Assembly (NCBI GenBank): GCA_003864495.1
Contig: ML133460.1
Location: 248,001 to 312,000, forward strand
Direction: 5' to 3'
Source of the DNA: Nemopilema nomurai
Taxonomy: Eukaryota; Cnidaria; Scyphozoa; Rhizostomeae; Rhizostomatidae
DNA: 64,000 nucleotides
Part shown: positions 35,579 to 49,217 of the stretch, piece by piece
Layout: the number at the start of each line of letters is the position of its first letter
Numbering within the stretch: position 1 is the stretch's first letter
Translations under genes and position numbers: made by a program
Notes under the pieces: generated by a model
Told to the model about the DNA's origin: nothing
What the model saw: the letters and a program-made list of their open reading frames with translations, nothing else
The model's database searches: none

Positions 35579-38500
35579 CCAACAGCATTTAAACCTGGTT
35601 GTAGGCGTGGTTTACAGGCAACGCCTTGGCCGTATGATGGGATCGTCTTATTGCTTTATTTCAATCGAATTGACGCTGCATTACCCGCTTGTGAGTCTTT
35701 CTTCGTTTGCATGCAGCTAGCTGAATGTAGCTGCGTTCTTTAAGAGGCCTGAAAGAAAAAGTGCATTACGTCGTTTGCCCGCAAGAAGATGGTACCTCAG
35801 TTGTGATTATGTGCATGAGAAGATTGAAGCTTTTCGCTTTCGCAAATTAGAACTGTTTCTTGCCTCTGCCTTGACTTTCGTACAATAAGTAGGGCCAATG
35901 AATATATGACATTGCTTCTAATTGCCCCCACCCTCAGTTAAGATTATGGTAGGTCTCTTTTATTTATTCTCCCACTCCCAAGAATTAGAACATTTAGCTG
36001 TGTCGTGAACTGTTACTTTCTAGTAGTTTTTAGATTCTATATCCGCCAGAAAAGTTATTTTAGACTCTTAACAGTTCCTAAAGTTTTGAAATCCAAAAGA
36101 AAAATCTTAAAGGGTATTATGATTATCATATTTCTAAAATTGGGATTTGTAATGTCTCCACATATCTCCAGAATTATTTTTGATCGATGCTTTAAGCCTT
36201 TGTAGTACTTTGAGTGGCTCTTATTAAATTACTGCTTTTTGGAAACAATATTTTACTGTGTCGGCCGATAATTTCTCTAGCAAACCCAAATCGACCCAGC
36301 GGGTTCACTCTTTGTTCCATTTTCCTACAATTTCAGAAAAAACTATCAGTTAAGCTTGAAATGAAATTTTATGATATAAAATTATATTAAGTGATGTGAA
36401 AAGATATTGAATTTTAATTGCGCAGTAACCTGGTCAAAAGTTATCGCTAAGATCTATGCAAAAATTGAAATTCGTTTTTGTTAGAATTAATTCACACTAA
36501 TTCCCTTTAACTAAAGCCGTTCTGTTTTGTATAAAAATGCTTTAAATTCTCAAGGATGAAACGAGTCGACAAAGTCGATGTACTTCTTTCTCGTGGTATA
36601 CTACTTTTAGAGATTGTTCTGAGAGGCGTTACTTCAACCCTTTTATATTTCTTTTCTCCATTTCTTTCATGATTGTGCATTTTTTCCTAAACACAACCCT
36701 ATTCACTTTCCTCAAAGGTAGTCTTGTAACCATCCCTGATTTTACGTAATCGATCATGTGATAACCCCAAATTGTTGAGAATGTTACCAAGGCTTGAATT
36801 AACTGTTAATCGTCGTAGAAATTGAGTCAATTTTAATCCCTGTTCAGCTGAACTGATGAGGTTGATGAATTTTGCCGTTGGGAAGGAAATTTTCTTCGTA
36901 TCTCTAGACAGAAATTGAAATAACCAGTTCAATTGTGCTTTCTTTGTTTATTCATCATCATTATTTCCATTTTTGTTGTTTTTCTCTATGAGTACGTCCT
37001 ATTAGATGCACATATACTCTAAGTTGTTCATGTCCCTTTTGCAATCAAAGTCTCTTCTACTAGCTTATCACCGTCAAAGAATTGTGTTTGCTGGGAATGG
37101 GAATGTGCAAAGGAAACAGCGGATCATGATGAATTCATGTCACTTCAGCTCCATAATACATTTCAAAATGTGGTCCCTGTGATTTTCTTATCAAGGCAGA
37201 ATGTTGAATTTCGATTGTCCGTCTGTCTTTGCTGTTGGAATTTGGCTTTCCTGGCGTGTGAGACCCCCGGGACAGACTATTCCTTTTGCAATTGAGGGCT
37301 AGAGCCAGGTTGCATGCGCTTGATGCATGGAACGTTTAGACGAGGATATTTACTTGTATAAAAGATAACTTACCATATATGCAGGCCCAACTATTATTAG
37401 GCGTGGGACTGAAATAAGGAGCGGTAAAATGTGAAGGAGAAAAGAGGGTATTGGTCTTACTTCGTAGACATGAACCCCAATGAATCCCCGGGTGTGTTAC
37501 CAGGAGGACTATTGTTAGATTCAAAATTCACCCATCTCACAGAAAAGTCGGCTTAACTTGTTGGGGCTGCACAAAATATTCGAACTAACTAGACCCAATG
37601 CAACATGCTATGCTGGTGTCCTCTAAATATGTCATCTCGCTCAAGTGTCTGTACTCAGTATACTGCTTGTAAGGATTATCACTCTCCAATTTTCAGACCA
37701 CCAGCAAAGAAGGAATAAGCCCTAAAATTTTTCATAACGAAAAAAGATTTTTCTACGTCTTTAACTTGAAGAAAAACCCAAAAGGGCGAGGCATAGATAT
37801 CTAGTTAAGTATGGATAGTCTAGAAGAGACCTTTTCTTAACGACCCTAACGCACGAATTTGTAATGAAAATAATGTAATATATTTGTTTGTTAAATCGTA
37901 TTAGCAAACTTTATTCTTGTTTTGTTTCTTTTAAAGTTGCATTAAATTCGTCAAAATCATTCATGATTTATTATGATTAATATAAAAATTCCACTTTTTA
38001 CTGCTGGAATTCCGAACTTTAAACCGGCGTGTCGTCAGCTGCCTTCGCAGTTGCTTTGAAGAGAGCGTCCCCGCACGAAGCTCGTATGTCAGGCTTTCAT
38101 TGGATTACAAGATAAGGCCCTTTATTATGTCTTTCAAACACGACTGATGCCCGCTATCTGATCGCTTACATTGCATTTCCATTTTATTCCAGCCCAAGAG
38201 GCTAAGTGAAATAATACGACTGCAGCCGTAGCGAAAGTTTCCCTTTGCTTCTAGGTACTACAGCAAAACAGTCCTAACTCATTATTGTAATCTCCGCAGA
38301 TGATGAATCAGCTTGGAATAACATCTGTTAATGCTGGATTCAATCTTATAAAGTTTATCTAGAAAGTTGATCTAAGATGGCATTACAGTGAAAGTTGAAA
38401 GGGGGGAGCAAAATTGTGAAGATAGTGGAAGGGTTAGTAAAGAAAGCCACCCCTAAATATTTTAATAATTAGATTATAGTCAGGGCCCTACTAAGCAAAA

Positions 38501-38959
38501 TAAATTACAGAATATTTGATTACCTTTCTTCCCTTTAATAGAGTTCTTTCTATTTCTTTCTACATTGTCTTGAAAAATACCTTGCCCTACAAAGAAGTGA
38601 GGCATGCCACACTCCACCCAACATCTTCCCAGTAGTTTTACGTGTCTCTCCATTAGAATCTTGTAGTCCTGTTTAGATACGCTTGCAGCATGGAGACAGT
38701 GGGTTAAGTGTCCCTTCAAGCTTGAAGAAAAAACCTCGAATCTATCTTTTTGCTATCGTTTCACCACTATCTTCATGCTTGCTCGATGCAACCCTTATTT
38801 TTTGCAGAAGTTGCTTAAAAGTATTCTGTCTTTTTAGTTCCCGCCAAATCTTTGTCCTCCATTGACAATAACAAGGAAATCGTCACGTGACTTTCTACCT
38901 TGCCTCCACCTCCATCTCGTAACGAGCGCTTGGGTTTGAACAGCAGTACGGTGCTCTTC
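35579..38959. other. CPOX-14-3-3 intergenic region
   Basis: About 3.4 kb without a recognised gene. Small open frames, such as 36699-36932 on minus, match no family I know and lack splice context. No terminal repeats or tandem arrays were seen. Confidence 0.55.
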
Positions 38960-38970
38960 ATTTTATAAAA
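38960..38970 (+). promoter_or_regulatory. TATA-like box of 14-3-3 promoter A
   Basis: ATTTTATAAAA lies about 40-50 bp upstream of the ATG of exon 1A, with GC-rich CGCGTCGGACG just after it. This spacing would give a very short 5' UTR with transcription starting near 38990-39000. It supports exon 1A having its own promoter. Inference from sequence and spacing only. Confidence 0.4.
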
Positions 38971-39009
38971 CATTCGCGTCGGACGAAACCTGTTCACTCA
39001 ACACTAGAT

Positions 39010-42000
39010 ATGGCTGACAGAGAAGACAAAGTTTTCTGTGCCAAGCTTGCGGAACAAGCAGAGAGATATGATGGTAAGATATGGATTTCATTTTCGCACT
39101 CTTATACGAATGACTCAGGAAGGGATAGGCCAGAATTTGATCCATCTCAAACAGCTTGCAATCTTCAAATATAAGGATGCAAGATAGCTAACTCGCCATA
39201 GCTAATATTATGAATTTATCTATCTTTCACTGGAGAATGAGATGAAGTGCATCAAAATATTCTTTGCAATTTTACGATTCAGTTAGCAATACTGTTGTTT
39301 TCTTACAATTAAACTCGCGGTTTCGATCCTCCTTCCTGGAGGTTTGACGCTCCAGTAATGATAGACGTCCATGCCCCATAGATGTTGTTCCTCTAGCTGG
39401 AAGTCAGCATTCAGAGCCCATCTGGAACTCAGTTATAAGACGACCTGTTTCGTCTAAATTGAATCAAGGTTTTAGCAGATAAATCAGTAAAGCCGAATTG
39501 GGAACTGTCCTAGAAATGGCCGAAACCAAGTTGTGCATACAGAAATTGATTTGAAACGAAAAAGAAAAATTTTGATCACTCTAGAATTATTGTTAATTTA
39601 CTTTCATGACCTAAAATCTTTCACAATCAATAATCGCAAATTTTCTAAAGATTATGCCAAGATCATCCCAAACCACATCTACCATTCATCTGTTTCGTGC
39701 ACAAAGGATGGCATCTCGCCACTCGATGCCATCTGTTCTCGAAATGGCCAATAAGGCATTGTCGATGCTAGCAATTACCATCTTCTTTTCTCTTTTAATC
39801 ATGCCAACGGAAAAGTAAGATTTCGTTCGTTTTCATGTTATCTTGTTTTATCACATAGTCTACTTGACGAGTTTTGTGGACTTTAACCTGCGTTTTTAAC
39901 ATTGTTTCGCGCAAAACGCACAATTTTTATATTAGCTTAGGCCTATTATCAGCAACCACGATTTGAAGGATATTTATATTTCATAAAAGCTGCTGAGCTA
40001 TTAAAATTTAATCGATTAGCCTAATTTTTGCTCAGGAATATAACATACATAATGTTCTTAGCAGCAAACTATTCCAGGTTAACCGGGAATTAAAATCTGG
40101 GTTTTAATATAACAAGATTGAATGGCAAGAGTTTTATATAGCTTTTAAGGCCATTGTTGCTGCACATAGTCTTTATTTGTAAACTAGATGAATCTAACAT
40201 ACTAGACATTGTATGCCACCAACAGTGTAAATATCGTTTTTAGTGATTTTGCTAACGTTTTGCCTAGCAAGATGTTGCCCTTTTTGAGCAATGAAAACAT
40301 AAGATGTTGTTTGTTTAAGCCTGTTAAACAGAGAATTTTAAGAAGCTCAAAATTCCAACCTTGTTCTGATTGTCCTCTTGAAGTTGAGCCATAAAATATT
40401 ATCTAGTTACGACAACATGCAAATTCTCTTATATTGAAAAATGTTTGGGATTGTATTGAAAGAAGCTACTATTTGCCAGTTGAGGCTAATTTCTTTCCTA
40501 ATTTCTGCAATTTCTTTTTACATTAGCTTAAAATATTTCAAACCATTTTTTGTGATGTAAAAATCACCTACCTGACACCAATGTAGAATGCTATTTATTG
40601 CTTTTGTGTTCAAATTCTTACAGCCAAGCCTATTTTAAGGGAAAAAAATTTATACTTTTATGCAGAGATGGTACAAGCTATGGAGGAGGTTGCTAGATCA
40701 GACACTGACCTTGGTATTGAAGAGAGAAACCTACTATCAGTTGCATTTAAAAATGTAATTGGTGCTAGGAGGGCATCATGGAGAATTGTGTCAAGTTTAG
40801 AGCAAAAGGAGGAGGAGAAGAAAGGTAGCAAGGATGACTCAAAGCTTGAAATGATGCGGAGCTACAGAAAAGAAATTGAAGCAGAATTGCAAAAAATTTG
40901 TAAAAGCATTTTGATGTTGCTGGATGATCATTTAATACCAAATGCAGAAAAAACGAAGACTAACAACATTCAGGAGTATGAATCACAAGTCTTCTACCGT
41001 AAAATGTGAGTATATATTGTTGCAACTCTTGCTTCTGATTTATGCACTTGTGCATTAACAGACATATAAGTCATTTTTGTTAGCAGAAATCCTTACCCCT
41101 GTTTTCCTGTTTCTTTTATCTTCATGTTTGAATATTTGGTAATATTTGGATGTTTGACACTCATTAGTGATTAAATGATATATATTTCTAGTTATCAAAT
41201 CATGAGTTTAAGAAAGCTAGCTCTTGCCCTCGCCATCATTTGGAACTTAGTTCTGTTGATGAATTTATCATTTGGGGAGCCCATGCATGCTATTGAGTTT
41301 AGTTAGCTAGATAGTCAGTCAACCAGTCAGTCAGTCAGTCAGTCAGTCAATTAGCCAGCTAGCTGAACAGTCAGTTAGCAAGATAGTTTTTTTTTATTTT
41401 TTAACATGCTCTTTAGCACTTCACTTGATATGTTTTTTCCACTCAAACTCTCCTTCTTTTTCATTTGCATTATAATTCTGTGGTATGTTCAAATACACAG
41501 CTGTTACTAGTTAAATTTTTGTGTTAAACAGAGTTGCTGCGCCTGTGGTTCTTTTTTGAAGAAAAACTTGCTGACTCTTCTAATTCACATCCAATTAAAC
41601 TTTTAATAATAATATAGCAGTTGAGTTAATAAGAGGTCCTTTTAAGTGGTTTAGGTAACAAGAAACACCATTTTTGATAAAATAGGATTTTATTTATACA
41701 ATTTATGTTATATATAAAAAAGGAGGGAAACTGTTTCTTATATTATTATTCCAAAATTAAATGTTGCAGGGGACTAGGATAATATTTGTGAGAAAGTCAC
41801 TTCAATAGATGAATGATAAGCAAAGTATATACTTTTTTATTATGTCTTTATTTCATTTTTCGCATCTAAGAGCTATATAGATTTTGACCTTGTGTTGTTA
41901 TAGTTTCAATATGCCAATAAAGTGAATACTTAATTTTTGTAGAAAATGTGGAGAAGTGTTTTTCAACCTGGGGGTAATTTCGCCTTATTCATCTTATCAA

Positions 42001-45000
42001 TAATTATCATGGATTTTTATTCACTTCCTGTTCAGTTTAATCATGTCTCAGCACTGTTATCTCACAACTGTGATCAATTAATAGTTTGAGTTTAACTTGA
42101 CATTTTGTTTTATTTTTCTTACACTGCTACTGATTTTTGCTTCTCACGTCTCAGTCAAGTTGCTAATTTTGTTTTGTTTTGACAAATATAGTACAGTAGT
42201 AGTTGACTACAAATTATTATAATTGCTATGATAACTACTGTTGTTGTAATTATAATTTTTTTATTTTTCTTCTCATAACAAAGTAAAACTGTTTTTTAAT
42301 TTTTGAACTTACCATGGAATTTGAAACTAACCTCAGCAACAATACAACTAGAAAATGTATGAAATATGCTTCCTTCGTGTCTGACTCAAAATGCCAGTTT
42401 AAGTCAGCCTCATTTTTCAACTTGTCCATTGGTTCACTTGGAATGTTTAGTGACTTCTGCATCTCTTTCATTGCCATGTGTGACTCTGATTCTATTGGCA
42501 AATAGCATTAGTGGTTCCTTATTTCCAAGCTTCCAACTATCCCCACTTTTGCCACATAATATGTATTTCGCTGCAGAAATAAAGCTTGAACTATCACAGG
42601 GCTACTTTTCTTATTACTTTTTACCCTTTAATTTTTTTTCTTTGTAAATCTAGCCTAGTCGGGTTTCATTGAATTAAAATTTTTCATTTTCACTATCAAT
42701 ATTATTATTTGTGTCAATAATTCAAAGGATCACCAACAGTATCATCTAGAGCCTAGTCATTATTTTTTGTACATACTACTGATGTAAATGCTTGGGCAGA
42801 TAACCTGTTTCTAGATGCAGGTGAGCTGACTTATCCCATTTCTTTTAAGCTGTCATGAGATGAACTCACAGAAACTCATCTAAAAGAATAGCGCTTTCAT
42901 AATGCAAAATATATTATTCATCCAATTTGGTGTGGGCATCCACAAGTGGAGTATGTTGCATTTGAGGTTAAGTTGTAGCAGTACAGCCTTGAGAAAACCT
43001 TGCTTTTTAGAATCTCTAACCTCAAATATGCAACTCACTCTAGCAAATCTTTAAGCTGTCCAGAATTCTCTTGTCTTTGAGGTAAGTTTCTTTGCTGCAA
43101 AATGTTTCTTAAATAATCTTTAAAAAATTGCCATAAGCCAGAAGGCAGTTGGAGGATAATCCCAATCCCAATCCTCCAACAGGTAAACGAACAGAGGCCC
43201 AAAATTGACTATGATGTTGTTATTGAGAGAAGACTACACAGGCTAGTCCAAATCTTCTTAAGAATTGAATGGGGGCTTTTGATGATGCTTGTGTTAAACC
43301 AATATTCAATGCAACTGAAATTTATGGAATCCCTGTTCTGTAGATGATAATAGGTAGCAGGTTTATGGTAAATAATTGAGAAGAAACAGCCTAATTTTAG
43401 TCCACCCACATGGAAATTCTTGTTGATATGAAACTACAAGGGGTAACCAAGATTGAAAACCAGAAAAAAGGTGACATTTTTGGCTGATACCAATAAGGCA
43501 AGAAAATATATCAATGTTTTTGTAGGTATCATTATTGAGTGTCTATTTAGTGAAGATAAGTTCAATTGTCTATGTCATTTGCAGTTTCTAACTCCAATCT
43601 TAAACCTTTGTCTTTTCCTACAAGTTGGGAGGGCTGACAACCCTTACAAAATGCCACGTTTCCAATATTTCCATAAGAAAATTACCAACATTTCCAGGAT
43701 TTCCAAGGTTGCAGATAGCTCTTGAGACAGTGAAAGTTGTTTCATTTAAAAAAGGACTGTGTCATTATTTACGCTAAGTGAGTAACTTTATGTGAGATGA
43801 AACATTGGAAGAATTCACCTTGCCAAAGAGATGCGCGTAAGAAGCTTTTTCAATAGAGGTCACATCAGCTTTTGTAGAAAGTTTTGATGGCACAAGCTCC
43901 TTAATGTCTAAAAACACAAATGTTGAGTGGCAAAATAAATGAATTGACTTTAAAACGACTTAGCGGAAGTTCACTTTTCTCAAAATAAAATTAAAAGAAG
44001 CTGTAGTTGTTTCATGTGTCCTGTAACAGTAGGTGTTGAGGGCCTCTCTCCACCCTTCAACTGCTTATTAAATCCCATCTTTTGATTGCGAATGACTCCC
44101 AATGGCTACTTTTTAACAACTTTGGTTATTTACTCTTAACTTGATGGTCATGTATAGTTTGTGAAATGTCAAGCGGGAGACATGCTTTTAAGGAAGAAGT
44201 GTGTGTTGCCTTGTTTCAACTTTCCGGGAACTGACGTCTCCGGGGGCTTAGAAGTCCACCGCAGCAACGTCTGAAGGACACCCGTGCCGCACCCTGCAGT
44301 GAGAGTGATACCCGTTGCTAGGCCAAAACAAGAGAAGCAGATAAGGATTTCGCAAGGTCGATCATCTTAGTAAAATGGAGGACAGGCACGAAGCTATTTA
44401 CCTGGCAAAGCTAGCAGAGCAAGCAGAACGCTATGATGGTGAGTTGTTTGATTTCTGTCAATACCATACTTAATAGCACCGTCGTAGTAGTCTAGGTTAG
44501 GCCATTTTTTGCATGCCACAATCATCGTAGACGTCTACGGGACATTTAATTTGTGTGTGCCGTTTCGAGTTTATTGTTTGTGTCTGCATGCGAGAGGCAT
44601 ACCTAGGATTAACTACATTTTAACCTCTTCATCAGCCATTTCATCATTGGTTTTGGGTGATGTTTGCTTTGTTAGAAATTTCGTTGTATTTACAGATTAT
44701 ATTAATGTAATAATATCAGTGATAAGTCCTCTTCTGTTGTAAAGTAGTTTGTTTTTCTTTTTTGTGTAAAATACCATGCGGTGAGCAATCTTACATCTTA
44801 CGTTAAACGTTTTTCTTCGGTTCGAAGTCCACCCGTTCAGCCTTTCTACATGTAGCATCCCTGTAAGAAACGGAGCTCGTTAAAAATATTTGGTGGTTAA
44901 ATTGAGCGAATATATGAATTCTAAGCTGATCCGAATAACCGTATTTATTTTCTGTCCATCTCAGTCGCAAAACGTGACAGTGTTTTCCCGAAATCGCTCT

Positions 45001-48000
45001 CCTATGGTGTTCTAGACATTCTCAGTCGCCCTTTAGTCACTAGCTTTTCACAGGTATACTACCATTTTAAGTGTTGCAGGTCCAGCACATTCATAGTAGA
45101 AATAGTTGTAAAATATTTAAGACATATAGGATATCACTCTGTAAAAACAAAAGTCTCAACTCTAAAGTTGTACTTTGCCGCAGAAAGTCTTTCATTTTTA
45201 ATTATTAAAGTAAACCTTGAAAAATAAATAATTCAAAATGCTCAGCACTTTCAATTTTTGTTCAGCAGTTCAGAAAACCTGAAGTCCAAGAAAGATTATG
45301 TTAACCATTAACATCTGCGATCAGTTATTTGTTTCATTATTAATGTAAGATTATAGGACTTCTTGAAGTGAGTGAAATTAAGATGACCACAACATTGTCT
45401 GCAATGAATTAGCAAGTTCCTTGATGATATAATGCTACTTTGACTATTGTTTCAGATGACCATATGTTTGCAATGAGCTTAATACTTTTTGTATTTTTGA
45501 TACATATCGCAACCATTTCAAGCTTATCAAGTATTCATTAAGCCAGTTGCATCTAGAGCTGGTGATGAATATTTAAAACATTTTGTCATTGTAACTACCT
45601 CATGTTAAGAAATTTCATGATAATCATGACTCTAGTTCAAAAATCATTTTAAACCTTTTCATTGAGGGTTTTTAAAGTAGTTCACTCTGTTAGAAAAATA
45701 TAAAGTTACTGTAATGGTACACAACATGAAGGTTATTTGAAACTAAACTTTTGCTACTAAATTCCTTTTAAGTTAGTAACCTCAACATTAGAATTTGATA
45801 CTACCAGGTTGAATGAATGACATCTTTGTATTCCCTGGTTCTGTGATCTTGAGGTGTTTGGCTGTTTAACAGTGTTTTCAGTTCTTGCTGCATTCTTGAA
45901 ATCTCAATGTTTAAGTTAGTTTCCCTAAGTCAATTATTTCAAAAATCTAATTGTTTGTTACTGTTCTCTTTTAGAAATGGTAGATGCAATGAAGAAAGTT
46001 GCTGGCATGAAAGAAAATTTGTCATTTGAAGAGCGTAATCTTCTATCTGTTGCATATAAAAATGTTATAGGTGCTAGAAGAGCCTCCTGGAGAATTATTT
46101 CTGGTATAGAGCAAAAGGAGGAGAAGAACCCTGAAAAGCTACAGATGATTAAAGCTTATAGGGAAGCTGTAGAAAAAGAAATAGCTGACATCTGCAATGA
46201 TATCCTCAATGTTATAGATAGTTATTTATTAAAAGATCTTGATGAAAGCACAAATGATGCCCAAGAAGCAAAAGTCTTTTACTTGAAGATGTAAGAGTGT
46301 TTTTGTGTTTATATAAGACTACACACTATGAATGTCACATCTAGGTCATGGCAATGGTTTCAGAAGTTTTACAAGTGACAAATTCTTCTGCCAAGATATT
46401 TTCTTATATACTATATGGTACCATTCTTCAGTTGCATGCCGAAAAACTAAAAGCAAATGCAAGGCTTTGCAAACCAGTATCCTGGGTCTCTAACATCTTG
46501 CATCAGACCTAGCCCTCCTTTTCTTATCAGCTACCATACTTCATGTATACCCTCCAGATTTGGGTACAGTACTCAATGGGACAGAATGATTTACTTTCTC
46601 AGTTTTCCTTTTGTTTAGGCCTGTTGTTGAGTCATTTTATCCTGATGTGTGTCAGTAGTATTTGGAATGGTTCTCCTCTCCAGTTTCATAGAGCTTAGAG
46701 TTGCCATCCTGCAAATAGCATTGTTCACACTGGACTAGTTTGTTTTACAGCATAATTCCCATTCCCTACCCTGGTTCAGAAAAATGGTGGCCCAGCTATT
46801 ACTTTGTCAGTTATGCATCACTAAATTGACATCTAGACAGTAGTTGTTGATGTTGTTTTGTTTACGCAAGTATGATGGTGCAGTTCTTTGTTCAGTCCAT
46901 AGTCAGAATAAGTATACCAGGACTGTGTACAGGGATTTTTGTGGGATTATCTTAATGTGGCTTTTATTGCAATTAGGATTGTTCATTTTGTCACCAAGTG
47001 CTACGACCCACACAAATTAACGACTTTGTTTTGTCAAAGGAATTGTTTATTCTCGATTCGCTGGGGAATGGGTTGACTAGTTTTGTGAGCTATTTTCACT
47101 TGGCAGCAATAGAAAAAGTCGGGTTATGAACTCTTCCTCGTGTGAAACTTGTTTAATTGCATTTCACCTGAGGCAGTCTGGAAAGAGTTCAACATTGGTT
47201 GATTTATTTGTCAAAGTTTCAACCCATGCATATTTAGTAGTCTTTCCCAGTCTTCTCAACTACATTAACGGACAAAACAAGTGACCTGAGCGTGGCTAGA
47301 GGCAATCGATGCCTCGATGTGCTCTAAATATTTTTAGGCTGGTCATTTAGGACATTTTTCGGATAGTTTTTGACAGTCGTAGACTTATTTTTGTGTTATT
47401 TCATGTAGTTGATACCGAAACAGGTCAGTTTATATCGCTCCACTGACACCCTTCCCAGCTATTTCAAGCTTCAGTTATGATTTATAGTTATTATCAGTTA
47501 TTGGGACATCTTCCCGTAATTCCAAAGAATTCCATTTTAAGCTCCTCCCCAATCAGCCACGCAGTTGTAGTTATTCTCAGTACAAGTGTACAAGCAGTGT
47601 TGCAGAAACGCAATATTAAAATGTTATCTAAACTTGCTCAGTGGTAGTTGGTAAAGTTGATGTTATTCTTAGGACGGCCTTTGTTTTGGTCGATGATAAA
47701 CACAAGAACTCGGCTACCATAACTCTCGTGCGTGTCTAAATTCCTCGCTTTCCAAGACGTAGCTTAATATTTAATGATGATTGCGATTTTTACTCCTGGC
47801 AAATTACGCTTTATTTTATTGGCGGACAGTCTAAGGCGCTGTGGGATGCCTAATTTCAGGCATTTCAAAAGGGCCCCCGCCGTGTTTCGAGCCAAGAACG
47901 TCATTACTTGAGTATTGCCTTTGAGATGATTCCTTTTGCAACCGGTTGAGTTAACAAGCTATTGTTTTTTAACCCCACTCAAAACTAAAGGCAGCAAAGT

Positions 48001-49217
48001 CCCTGGAGGTCATTTACAGTGCTGCATTGTCTGAAGTTTCAAGATACCCGGACCGTTTTATTTTGATTATAATTATCATTATTTTAATTATTTTAATTAT
48101 TATTATTTTTCGGGGGTTTCAATTTTGCATATCATGCAACGCCCTTCGTCGGGTTGAAGTGTTTTGGTTTCAATCTCAGTCTGCGGTCCAGTTTGGTGTT
48201 CATTTATAATAGCACAATACAAAGTAACATTGTTGCTTTGTATACGGCCTAAGCAAAATGCTGTTTTACTGATATCATTGTCATTTCACTTTTGTAGGAA
48301 AGGAGACTATCACAGGTACCAAGCCGAGTTTGCCAGTGGGGAGGAGAGGAAACTAGCTGCAGAGAAGTCATTAGTTGCTTACAAATCAGCAAATCAAATT
48401 GCAAATGACAAACTAAACCCCACTCACCCGATCAGACTTGGCTTGGCTCTGAACTTCTCCGTCTTCTACTACGAAATCCTGGTGTCACCAGAAAGAGCCT
48501 GCCGCCTTGCCAAAATGGCGTTTGACGAGGCCATTGCAGAACTGGACACGCTAAGTGAAGACAGCTATAAGGACAGCACGCTCATCATGCAACTTCTTAG
48601 GGACAACCTCACTCTTTGGACATCAGATGTGGAAGCAGAGGGTGCGTTGGTTTTAATTTACGCATATTCCTTCATTCTTCTTTCATCGTTTTGTGCACAC
48701 ACCTTAATGCATCTCTAGAGATTTTTGTAACTTTCATCGTTTCGTGTGTTTCTTATGCTAAGCTTGTCTTTGCAAATGTCGAAAGATTGCGGCCTTTGAC
48801 TTTCTAGGAGTTTTTTTCAATTGACAAGGTTGAAGAACTTTTACTAACGGAACGAGTACATTTTATCATAAGTTTCCATAGGAGGGAGTTTGATCCAAAG
48901 TAGTGATTTTTATCATTAGAAAGATTGCCGCTATGAATGTTTAAAGTGTTTTAAATTGTTTGTTATTGCCTCGACTCTTGATGGCAAACAGTTCACCCAT
49001 TCCTTCCAGCCAATAACATTGATATTGCGTATTGATTCGAAATTGAATGTCAAACCAACGATCATTTTAATGCCCTCCATTGTCAAGGTTCCAGGGTCGA
49101 CTTTAGCTCTTATTGCTTGTATTGTATAAGAGCTTGTATTGAAGCGGGGATGTTTTTGTTTCAGAGGGGAAAGGAGACACGGTGATACAGGACATGGAGG
49201 ACCAAGAGGCGTCATAA
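39010..49217 (+). CDS. YWHAE: 14-3-3 epsilon-class protein, predicted isoform A (5' cassette A + shared 3' exons)
   Basis: Phosphoserine/phosphothreonine-binding dimeric adaptor. Exons are 39010-39073 (1A), 40666-41005 (2A), 48298-48641 (3) and 49165-49217 (4). They total 801 bases, giving 266 residues. Exon 1A encodes [20 protein letters not shown] (dimer helix). Exon 2A has [20 protein letters not shown] with the phosphate-binding Lys and Arg. Exon 3 has the GDYHRY motif and [17 protein letters not shown]. The tail ends [11 protein letters not shown], like the epsilon form. No private exon 3 was found between 41006 and 44374, so exon 2A must skip cassette B to reach exon 3. The junction phase (AT/G) fits. 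If it does not, this cassette is a truncated duplicate. Confidence 0.8.
41313..41349. repeat. (GTCA)n microsatellite
   Basis: About nine GTCA units with one CAAC interruption, in the 14-3-3 locus between the two 5' cassettes. Confidence 0.85.
44229..44374 (+). promoter_or_regulatory. Probable promoter B of the 14-3-3 locus
   Basis: GC-richer than its surroundings, with a CRE-like CTGACGTCTC near 44230 and several CpG-containing blocks directly upstream of the exon 1B ATG. No TATA box was seen, unlike promoter A. Inference from composition and position. Confidence 0.35.
44375..49217 (+). CDS. YWHAE: 14-3-3 epsilon-class protein, predicted isoform B (5' cassette B + shared 3' exons)
   Basis: Exons are 44375-44438 (1B), 45975-46290 (2B), 48298-48641 (3) and 49165-49217 (4). 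They total 777 bases, giving 258 residues. Exon 1B is 64 bp, the same as 1A, and encodes [20 protein letters not shown]. Exon 2B encodes [20 protein letters not shown], then [20 protein letters not shown], closer to vertebrate epsilon (VAGM, AYKN, IIS) than 2A. Exons 3 and 4 encode [20 protein letters not shown], the conserved groove helices, [12 protein letters not shown] and an acidic tail. All borders are GT-AG with matching phases (1, 2, 1). This is the straightforward gene model; cassette A lies upstream. Confidence 0.93.

Larger units (their letters stand above)
41006..44374. other. Region between 14-3-3 cassettes A and B
   Basis: About 3.4 kb between exon 2A and exon 1B. It was searched by eye for a third exon with GDYxRY or [10 protein letters not shown] text, and none was found in any frame. 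It contains a (GTCA)n tract and AT-rich DNA. The last 200 bp (GC-richer, with a CRE-like TGACGTC) probably hold promoter B. Confidence 0.6.

Noticed and set aside
41006..44374. A private exon 3 for 14-3-3 cassette A
   Set aside because: Reading the plus frames for GDYx[13 protein letters not shown] or LLRDNLTLW found nothing.
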